10,190 bases of DNA from UBA6022 sp036382575 (GTDB lineage Bacteria; Patescibacteriota; Saccharimonadia; Saccharimonadales; Saccharimonadaceae): NCBI GenBank assembly GCA_036382575.1, contig DASVHL010000023.1, positions 1 through 10,190 of the forward strand, read 5' to 3'. Below the pieces are notes generated by a model. The model was given only the letters and a program-made list of their open reading frames with translations. It did no database searches and was not told the origin of the DNA. A program made the translations under genes and the position numbers. Shown here one piece after another: positions 6,474 to 10,190 of this stretch. The first letter of the stretch is position 1. Each line of letters opens with the position of its first letter.

Positions 6474-6539
6474 TCCCCTATTACCGGCTGTAAATGTGCT
6501 AGAATAAAGCTAGCTTTTTAACGATACGGTAATGGGGGA
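6474..6539 (+). repeat. Long-range inverted repeat flanking the ABC promoter and covering its ribosome site
   Basis: The left arm TCCCCTATTACCG (6474-6486) pairs with the right arm CGGTAATGGGGGA (6527-6539) over 13 positions; the only non-Watson-Crick position (T6479 with G6534) is a U-G pair in RNA. The promoter -10 (6500-6505) lies between the arms, and the right arm includes the GGGGGA ribosome site of the ABC gene. Confidence 0.6.
6497..6505 (+). promoter_or_regulatory. Extended -10 promoter of the ABC exporter operon
   Basis: TGC directly before TAGAAT (6500-6505); -35 weak. Predicted start near 6512, inside the 12-base palindrome AAAGCTAGCTTT (6506-6517). The leader is about 33 bases. 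The same nine bases recur at 8323-8331. Confidence 0.65.
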
Positions 6540-6544
6540 CATGC

Positions 6545-7507
6545 ATGCCAACAAAAGAATACGCGATCGAGGTGAGCCAATTGGTGAAATCCTACGGCAG
6601 TAACGATGTACTACAAGGAATTGATTTAAAGGTCGAACGCGGCACGATGCTGGCCCTGCTTGGACCAAACGGAGCAGGCAAGACGACAACTGTACGTATT
6701 CTTAGTACTTTGCTGGGCTATGATGGTGGTACGGTAATGATTGAAGGTCACGACGTGGCAACTGACCCTGACAAGGTCCGTAGCGTCATCGGTCTGACAG
6801 GACAGTCGGCGGCAGTTGACGAACTATTAACTGGCCGCGAAAACTTAGTCATGATGGGGCGCCTGTATCGTCTGACGAAAAACAGTGCTTTGGCTCGGGC
6901 TAATGAACTGCTCGAAGAATTTGATTTGGTCAAAGCCGCCGATCGCCCAGCTAAAACCTATTCGGGCGGTATGCGTCGTCGTTTGGATCTGGCGGTAAGT
7001 TTGATTGCGACTCCCCCAGTTATTTTCCTAGACGAACCAACCACTGGACTTGATCCACGCTCGCGTATTGCAATGTGGAATATTATCAAGAAATTGATGG
7101 CGGGCGGCACGACGATTTTACTTACTACTCAGTATCTAGACGAGGCCGATCAGTTAGCTGACCGTATCGTTGTGATCGACGGCGGGAAAGTGATTGCAGA
7201 GGGAACGGCCGGACAACTAAAGAGTAAGGTAGGGAACGATCGTTTGGAACTTTGCTTTACTGATGATAAAGCGTTTGCTGCTGCACAAAAAGCACTTGGA
7301 AAAACTGTCGTTACCTCTAATGAAAAAGAACACTCGGTTTCAATCATTATTAAGAATACAAACGAAGATGTTAAAAAGGCGTTAGATGTTTTGTCATCTA
7401 AAAATATTACAGTGAGTTCGATGACGGTTCACAAGCCAACACTAGATGATGTGTTCTTGTCACTTACTGGTAAACAAGTAGCGACTCAGAAAAAGGAGGC
7501 CAAATAA
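6545..7507 (+). CDS. ABC transporter ATP-binding protein, DrrA-type
   Basis: A 320-residue nucleotide-binding subunit that powers export through the permease encoded next. Seen in order: Walker A GPNGAGKTT (40-48), Q-loop Q87, signature YSGGMRRRLDLA (139-150), Walker B VIFLDEPTTGLD (159-170), and TTQYLDEAD where the switch His is replaced by Gln, as is common in the daunorubicin-resistance (DrrA) group. The last 90 or so residues form the C-terminal extension typical of that group (DUF4162-like). The family exports drugs, lipids or other amphiphiles; the substrate is not readable. GGGGGA (6534-6539) lies five bases before ATG 6545 and sits in one arm of an inverted repeat. The permease start follows the stop after one base. 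Confidence 0.95.
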   Translation: MPTKEYAIEVSQLVKSYGSNDVLQGIDLKVERGTMLALLGPNGAGKTTTVRILSTLLGYDGGTVMIEGHDVATDPDKVRSVIGLTGQSAAVDELLTGRENLVMMGRLYRLTKNSALARANELLEEFDLVKAADRPAKTYSGGMRRRLDLAVSLIATPPVIFLDEPTTGLDPRSRIAMWNIIKKLMAGGTTILLTTQYLDEADQLADRIVVIDGGKVIAEGTAGQLKSKVGNDRLELCFTDDKAFAAAQKALGKTVVTSNEKEHSVSIIIKNTNEDVKKALDVLSSKNITVSSMTVHKPTLDDVFLSLTGKQVATQKKEAK

Positions 7508-7508
7508 G

Positions 7509-8318
7509 ATGGCGGTTGAATTAGAATTCGAGAAAAAACCAAAGTTCGTATTGGCGTTTATTGATTCGCTAATTATGATCAAGCGCAGTAGTGTGCATAT
7601 TATTCGCAATACTGATCAGCTACTCGGAACTTTTTTCCAGCCAATTATGTTTTTGGTATTGTTTGCGGCGGTGTTTGGCGGGGCAATCGGGGCTGCATTA
7701 CCTCCAGGTGTGAGTTACCTGAACTTCTTGATGGCGGGTATTATCGTGCAGACCGTTGCCTTTGGCTCAACAACGACCGCTATCGCCGTTTGTAATGATT
7801 TGCAAAAAGGCATTGTTGACCGTTTCCGATCGCTACCGATGGCTAATTTGTCAGTCCTAAATGGGCATGTGATTTCTGACTTGTTCCGCAATAGTATCTC
7901 GACAGTCGTCATGATTGTAGCTGGTTTAGTGATTGGTTTTCGAAGCAGTGCAAGTTTTACCGATTGGTTAATTATTGCTGGGATTATCTTGCTATTCACC
8001 CTCGCCTTTTCATGGCTGTCGGCTATTGTCGGGGTGCTCGCAAAAAGCGTAGAAGGGGTGCAGTGGTTAACTTTTATTGTTATCTTCCCTCTTACGTTCG
8101 CCAGTAGCGCATTCGTGCCAACTCAGAGCATGACACCAATCCTAAAAGCGTTTGCCGAGAATCAGCCAATCACACACGTGGTTGAGGCAGTGCGCGCATT
8201 AATGCTTGGCGTGCCAGCTGGCAATCACATTGTGATGGCACTGGTCTGGAGTGTTGGTATCCTTGTTGTTGCTGTGCCGCTCGCATCGTGGCTATTCCGC
8301 CGTAAGACTGCGCAATAA
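7509..8318 (+). CDS. ABC-2 type transporter permease, DrrB-type
   Basis: A 269-residue integral membrane subunit forming the export channel with the ATPase encoded just upstream. Six hydrophobic segments are seen at about 45-62, 72-94, 123-145, 150-172, 180-200 and 240-262. The cytoplasmic loop DLQKGIVDRFRSLPMAN (97-113) is the ABC-2 coupling segment, and ASSAFVPTQSMTPILKAFAE is the conserved ABC-2 region before the last helix. AAAGGAGG (7492-7499), inside the ATPase gene end, lies nine bases before the ATG, and the genes are one base apart, so expression is coupled. Length is normal for the family. Confidence 0.95.
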   Translation: MAVELEFEKKPKFVLAFIDSLIMIKRSSVHIIRNTDQLLGTFFQPIMFLVLFAAVFGGAIGAALPPGVSYLNFLMAGIIVQTVAFGSTTTAIAVCNDLQKGIVDRFRSLPMANLSVLNGHVISDLFRNSISTVVMIVAGLVIGFRSSASFTDWLIIAGIILLFTLAFSWLSAIVGVLAKSVEGVQWLTFIVIFPLTFASSAFVPTQSMTPILKAFAENQPITHVVEAVRALMLGVPAGNHIVMALVWSVGILVVAVPLASWLFRRKTAQ

Positions 8319-8322
8319 GGTG

Positions 8323-8331
8323 TGCTAGAAT
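8323..8331 (+). promoter_or_regulatory. Extended -10 promoter; predicts leaderless mRNA for the three-helix protein
   Basis: TGC directly before TAGAAT (8326-8331), identical to the ABC promoter core. Its predicted start falls on the A of the ATG at 8338. It lies just after the permease stop. Confidence 0.6.
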
Positions 8332-8337
8332 TTGAAT

Positions 8338-8634
8338 ATGAATTCTACAGCCACATCAGTTAGACCAGTTCTCGCAGCCGTTTTAAACTTCCTTATTCCT
8401 GGGGTTGGATATCTATACCTTGGTGTTCGTAAGAAATTCGCATGGCTTTTAGTTGGCGCCTCAATCGTTTCTGCTGTCGCTATTGTCATGAATGTACTTA
8501 ATCCGCAGACTATGATGAGTCAGTACGCGAATACGATGACACAGTATTCAATACTTGATAGCTTGGCAATCTTTATTGTCGCGGTAGCATTTGCGTATGA
8601 TGCGTATACAGAAGCAAAAGCGCATCTAAAATAA
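8338..8634 (+). CDS. Small three-helix membrane protein, function unknown
   Basis: A 98-residue protein with hydrophobic helices at about 11-29, 33-53 and 71-90. The segment LNFLIPGVGYLYLGVRKKFAW (17-37) has the PGxGxxYLGxxxK pattern common in TM2-like and other small bacterial membrane proteins, with a short basic turn between helices one and two. ATG 8338 is chosen over TTG 8332, because the TTG abuts the promoter -10 and would not be transcribed. No Shine-Dalgarno lies in range, and the predicted transcript starts at the ATG itself. Read-through from the ABC operon could also supply it, so a role near the exporter is possible but not shown. It is followed by a hairpin terminator. Confidence 0.8.
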   Translation: MNSTATSVRPVLAAVLNFLIPGVGYLYLGVRKKFAWLLVGASIVSAVAIVMNVLNPQTMMSQYANTMTQYSILDSLAIFIVAVAFAYDAYTEAKAHLK

Positions 8635-8650
8635 ATAACATATCTGACAA

Positions 8651-8688
8651 CAAGAAAAAACGACCACATCAGTGATCGTTTTTTCTTG
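8651..8688. terminator. Rho-independent terminator, probably bidirectional
   Basis: Arms 8651-8667 and 8672-8688 form a 17-base-pair stem around a four-base loop, with an A-tract on the left and a T-tract on the right. Position 8664/8675 is a C-A mismatch in a plus-strand RNA but a U-G pair in a minus-strand RNA. The better fold therefore serves the tRNA, whose encoded CCA overlaps the stem; it also closes the three-helix protein gene on the plus strand. Confidence 0.85.
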
Positions 8689-8763
8689 GTAGCAGCGACA
8701 GGGTTCGAACCTGTGACCTCAGGCTTATGAGTCCTACGCTCTAACCAACTGAGCTACGCTGCC
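8687..8763 (-). tRNA. tRNA with CAU anticodon (elongator Met, or Ile2 if lysidine-modified)
   Basis: The cloverleaf is complete on the minus strand: acceptor GGCAGCG (8763-8757) with CGCTGCT (8697-8691), D arm GCTCAGTTGGTTAGAGC, anticodon loop CTCATAA, T arm ACAGGTTCGAACCTGT. CCA is encoded (8689-8687). The first acceptor pair is G-U, and the last anticodon-stem pair (31-39) is A-G. It is not initiator tRNA: position 11-24 is C-G, pair 1-72 is not C/A, and the anticodon stem lacks the three G-C pairs. Sequence alone does not separate Met from Ile2. Confidence 0.95.
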
Positions 8764-8779
8764 ACATAAGTACTGGTTG

Positions 8780-8788
8780 ATTGTAACA
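8780..8788 (-). promoter_or_regulatory. Extended -10 promoter of the tRNA
   Basis: On the minus strand TGT (8788-8786) is followed by TACAAT (8785-8780), in a very A+T-rich upstream stretch. Predicted start near 8773, ten bases before the mature tRNA. Confidence 0.6.
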
Positions 8789-8810
8789 AAAATTTATAAT
8801 TATTTCTAGA

Positions 8811-8867
8811 GGGGTAGATATGAGAATACCCCGAGCGAATACTCGGGGTATTCTTGAGTGCTCGGGG
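8811..8867 (-). terminator. Nested hairpins after the orphan gene, possible terminator
   Basis: A perfect 13-base-pair stem (8823-8835 with 8842-8854, six-base loop) lies between the orphan gene and the tRNA promoter. It has no T-run after it on the minus strand. CTCGGGG recurs at 8861-8867, and GGGGTA at 8811-8816 can pair with 8827-8832, so three mutually exclusive hairpins are possible. Confidence 0.5.
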
Positions 8868-9197
8868 CTAGTAGCTGTCGTGGAGATCTTGCGTGTACAC
8901 CGTGCGGCCTTCGTCGGTCGTGATGGTTTCCCAGCCGGATATTTGTACTCGGCCGCGACTCATCTCAATCGACAAATCTTCGCATCCTTCCATAAAGCAG
9001 CGAAATCGCTTAGTAATCTCTCTGTCGAGTGATTTGAATTCCAATCCAAGGGCTGTTATTGGGAGATCCCAGATAATCTTCTCTTGAAGCGGACCGTCGG
9101 GCTTGTGTCGATACGTTCGTTCCGAGGGCCAGGTCGAAGGATGAAATGTGCACTCTTCGATTGTCCAGCCATCCTGTTCGTATCTCTTGGGGGCCAT
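8868..9197 (-). CDS. Orphan 109-residue protein, unknown function
   Basis: The start at 9197 is supported by AAAGGAGG (9209-9202 on the minus strand) four bases away and by a promoter at 9236-9264. The product begins MAPKRYEQDGWTIEECTFHP and is soluble, with many aromatic residues, three Cys (in EECTF, RFRCF and EGCED), and alternating strand-like segments toward the end (LSIEMSRGRVQISGWETITT). It looks like a small mixed alpha/beta domain, but I recognise no family. It stands alone, with a hairpin after it and divergent from the MazG-like gene. The plus-strand frames over this stretch lack ribosome sites and are shadows. Confidence 0.75.
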   Translation of the reverse strand: MAPKRYEQDGWTIEECTFHPSTWPSERTYRHKPDGPLQEKIIWDLPITALGLEFKSLDREITKRFRCFMEGCEDLSIEMSRGRVQISGWETITTDEGRTVYTQDLHDSY

Positions 9198-9235
9198 AAC
9201 GCCTCCTTTGGGTTGATCTGACAGATACGATCTTA

Positions 9236-9264
9236 CTTATATCATGTTGGTATTTAGAAGTAAA
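9236..9264 (-). promoter_or_regulatory. Promoter of the orphan gene
   Basis: Minus strand: TTTACT (9264-9259), 17-base spacer ending in TGA, then TATAAG (9241-9236). Predicted start near 9229, about 32 bases before the ATG. Its -35 lies close to the divergent promoter at 9280-9288. Confidence 0.55.
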
Positions 9265-9279
9265 TTCCATAGATGATGA

Positions 9280-9288
9280 TGATATAGT
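9280..9288 (+). promoter_or_regulatory. Extended -10 promoter; predicts leaderless mRNA for the MazG-like gene
   Basis: TGA directly before TATAGT (9283-9288), at the end of a short GAT repeat. Predicted start near 9295, two bases before the ATG at 9297. Confidence 0.55.
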
Positions 9289-9296
9289 AACGGTAT

Positions 9297-9617
9297 ATGA
9301 CGATTCACAATAAATTAGTCCGCGATAAGATTCTGGAGATTATTACTAAAAATGGTGATGTGGCGGACTCACGGATTTTGCATGACGATCAAGAGTTCTT
9401 GATTGAACTCTGCGCAAAATTAGTTGAAGAGGCCAAAGAAGTTCAGGCCGAACCAAGTGTCGATGAATTGGCTGATACGATCGAAGTGTTATATGCGATT
9501 GGTGAACGACTTGGCTATTCACCGCAAGCCATTGAAGAGGCACGAGTCAAAAAGATTGAGGCGCGGGGTGGTTTTGGTGAACGAATCTATCTTATTAGTA
9601 CGACCGAAGGTGTGTAG
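9297..9617 (+). CDS. MazG-like nucleotide pyrophosphohydrolase (phosphoribosyl-ATP pyrophosphohydrolase-like)
   Basis: A 106-residue all-helical protein of the MazG/HisE superfamily, whose members hydrolyse nucleoside triphosphates or phosphoribosyl-ATP to the monophosphate and pyrophosphate with Mg2+. It opens with the subfamily signature NKLVRDKI (5-12). The metal site is E44-E45-x-x-E48 in KLVEEAKEV and E57-x-x-D60 in DELADTIEVL. It ends with the usual KKIEARGGFGERIYL. No histidine-biosynthesis gene is nearby, so a house-cleaning role, removing abnormal nucleotides, is more likely than a HisE role. That fits a position just before a translesion polymerase operon, though it has its own promoter. 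No Shine-Dalgarno is present, and the -10 lies eight bases before the ATG. Confidence 0.9.
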   Translation: MTIHNKLVRDKILEIITKNGDVADSRILHDDQEFLIELCAKLVEEAKEVQAEPSVDELADTIEVLYAIGERLGYSPQAIEEARVKKIEARGGFGERIYLISTTEGV

Positions 9618-9631
9618 GAAAACTGTCTGAG

Positions 9632-9640
9632 TGTTATAAT
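9632..9640 (+). promoter_or_regulatory. Extended -10 promoter of the polymerase operon
   Basis: TGT directly before the consensus TATAAT (9635-9640), no clear -35. Predicted start near 9647, inside the palindrome AAGTACTT (9643-9650). The leader to the next supported gene is about 153 bases, the longest in the window. No LexA box of the CTGT-N8-ACAG or CGAAC-N4-GTTCG kind was found. Confidence 0.65.
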
Positions 9641-9692
9641 AAAAGTACTTCCACGTGATACACACTAGCCTTTTTTAGGAAAAGCGTCCCTC

Positions 9693-9779
9693 ATGACAGG
9701 ATCATTCAATTGTCTTCGGATGTTCGCTAGAAACGGGCAAGCAGACGGGCAATACAATCAAAAACGTTTCTCTAACTAA
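9693..9779 (+). CDS. Possible leader peptide, 28 residues
   Basis: ATG 9693 opens a 28-codon frame (MTGSFNCLRMFARNGQADGQ and eight more residues) ending in TAA at 9777-9779, 20 bases before the next gene. AGGA (9677-9680) is about 12 bases upstream, a weak ribosome site. The stop lies in the loop of a hairpin that masks the ribosome site of the gene at 9800, which would suit a coupling or attenuation role. Too short to judge by composition; it may be noncoding. Confidence 0.35.
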   Translation: MTGSFNCLRMFARNGQADGQYNQKRFSN

Positions 9780-9789
9780 CTTTTTAGAG
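9729..9789 (+). promoter_or_regulatory. Alternative hairpins in the leader, one masking the ribosome site
   Basis: CTCTAA (9770-9775) can pair with TTAGAG (9784-9789) around an eight-base loop, covering most of the AGAGGA ribosome site (9786-9791). AGAAACG (9729-9735) can instead pair with CGTTTCT (9765-9771). The two stems share bases 9770-9771 and so compete. Stems are short (6 and 7 pairs), so strength is uncertain. Confidence 0.35.
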
Positions 9790-9799
9790 GATTTTTGAT

Positions 9800-10066
9800 A
9801 TGAATGACGAAACTTTGTTAAACGAACGTATTGAGGTAATTACAATCTTTGGTGAGGGATTGAACCCCTGCCGGCCTATCCGCTTTCGACGTTTGAGTGG
9901 TAGGGAAATCGAGGTGACTGAAATTGGTCTACGTCATCCGAGCGTGCAGGGCAAACGTATGATTCATGTGTTTGATGTGACGGATAGTGGCACGGACTAC
10001 CGACTAGAATTTGATAGTGAGCGACTTACTTGGCATCTGACCCGCGAGGCGGATCACTATGAATAA
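9800..10066 (+). CDS. Small beta-rich protein (DUF6504-like) in the Y-family polymerase operon
   Basis: An 88-residue soluble protein. Its strand pattern RIEVITIFGEGLNPCRPIRF, then GREIEVTEIGLRH, then MIHVFDVTDSGTDYRLEFD and ERLTWHL resembles DUF6504-type small proteins (V-I...P--F-W-GR-Y-V, RVF-V---G--YEL--D, W-L) that accompany DinB/ImuB polymerases in Actinobacteria. This is pattern recognition, not a database match. AGAGGA (9786-9791) is eight bases before the ATG. The polymerase start overlaps its last eight bases, which means tight coupling and suggests a polymerase accessory or DNA-damage role. Confidence 0.78.
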   Translation: MNDETLLNERIEVITIFGEGLNPCRPIRFRRLSGREIEVTEIGLRHPSVQGKRMIHVFDVTDSGTDYRLEFDSERLTWHLTREADHYE

Positions 10067-10190
10067 TGATTACAATAGCGAACGGCCGTTGGTGATGCAT
10101 ATTGATCTTAATTCATGTTTTGCGACGGTCGAGCAACAGTCACGTCCCCTACTGCGCGACCGCCCAATTGCGGTGGTGAATCGTCGAACC
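10059..10190 (+). CDS. dinB: Y-family DNA polymerase (DinB/Pol IV-like), N-terminal 44 residues, cut by window end
   Basis: The start of a translesion DNA polymerase. LVMHIDLNSCFATVEQQSRP matches the family N-terminus (for example HVDMDCFFAAVE in E. coli DinB). The first metal-binding Asp is D16, F21 aligns with the steric-gate Phe that excludes ribonucleotides, and C20 stands where Phe is more usual. LLRDRPIAVVN matches the next family segment (LR--PIAV). The ATG at 10059 is chosen because GAGG (10046-10049) is nine bases upstream; ATG 10095 would lose the first strand's lead-in but is possible. It overlaps the preceding gene by eight bases. D16 argues against an inactive ImuB-type protein, but the later catalytic residues lie outside the window. 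Confidence 0.88.
   Translation, partial: MNNDYNSERPLVMHIDLNSCFATVEQQSRPLLRDRPIAVVNRRT

Noticed and set aside
8687..8763. Initiator tRNA-fMet
   Set aside because: C11-G24, a G-U first acceptor pair and no run of three G-C pairs in the anticodon stem are not initiator features.
8820..9087. Two plus-strand frames over the orphan gene
   Set aside because: They begin in a hairpin or mid-gene, lack ribosome sites, and are antisense to a gene with full expression signals.
9618..9799. LexA/SOS box controlling the polymerase operon
   Set aside because: Neither the CTGT-N8-ACAG nor the CGAAC-N4-GTTCG pattern is present around the promoter.
1..10190. UGA recoding, CRISPR array, insertion sequence or prophage
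   Set aside because: TGA ends a full-length receiver domain at 1228-1230; no spaced repeats, transposase or phage gene was seen.

Overview
The window reads as a compact bacterial chromosome segment, most likely from Candidatus Saccharibacteria (TM7/Patescibacteria). That assignment is inferred from gene style: short genes, many small membrane proteins, a DrrA/DrrB-like ABC exporter, a MazG-like house-cleaning protein, and a stand-alone ATP-cone next to a disulfide-reductase-like flavoprotein. No marker gene proves it. The genetic code looks standard: TGA ends the response regulator at 1228-1230, which argues against the UGA-glycine code of Gracilibacteria and SR1. No insertion sequence, phage gene or CRISPR array was seen.

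Layout. Positions 2-1230 hold the end of a PAS sensor histidine kinase and a CheY-like single-domain response regulator. Next come a flavodoxin-family protein (1318-1926), a polytopic membrane protein with a DUF4234-like start (1963-2835) and a coupled 51-residue ORF (2835-2990). The stop codon of that ORF overlaps the stop of a convergent gene. The minus-strand operon 5381-2987 encodes a polytopic membrane protein, a stand-alone ATP-cone protein, and a flavoprotein of the mercuric reductase/lipoamide dehydrogenase family that lacks the redox cysteines and the catalytic histidine. Positions 5535-6464 carry three small genes: a 49-residue ORF, a YggT-like membrane protein and a very acidic 72-residue protein. 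Positions 6545-8318 encode an ABC ATPase and its ABC-2 permease, followed by a three-helix membrane protein (8338-8634). A CAU-anticodon tRNA and an orphan 109-residue gene lie on the minus strand (8687-9197). The plus strand ends with a MazG-like pyrophosphohydrolase (9297-9617), a long leader with a possible leader peptide, a small beta-type protein (9800-10066), and the start of a Y-family DNA polymerase that overlaps it.

Expression signals are readable. Most promoters have an extended -10 (TGn before the hexamer) and a weak -35. At three genes (1963, 8338, 9297) the -10 lies 6 to 8 bases before the ATG and no Shine-Dalgarno is present, which predicts leaderless mRNAs. Other genes have strong AAAGGAGG-type sites, so both initiation modes appear to coexist.

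The most interesting items are the cysteine-less flavoprotein with its ATP-cone and membrane partners, the leader of the polymerase operon (a small ORF whose stop lies in a hairpin that masks the next ribosome site), and an inverted repeat that brackets the ABC promoter and covers the ABC ribosome site.
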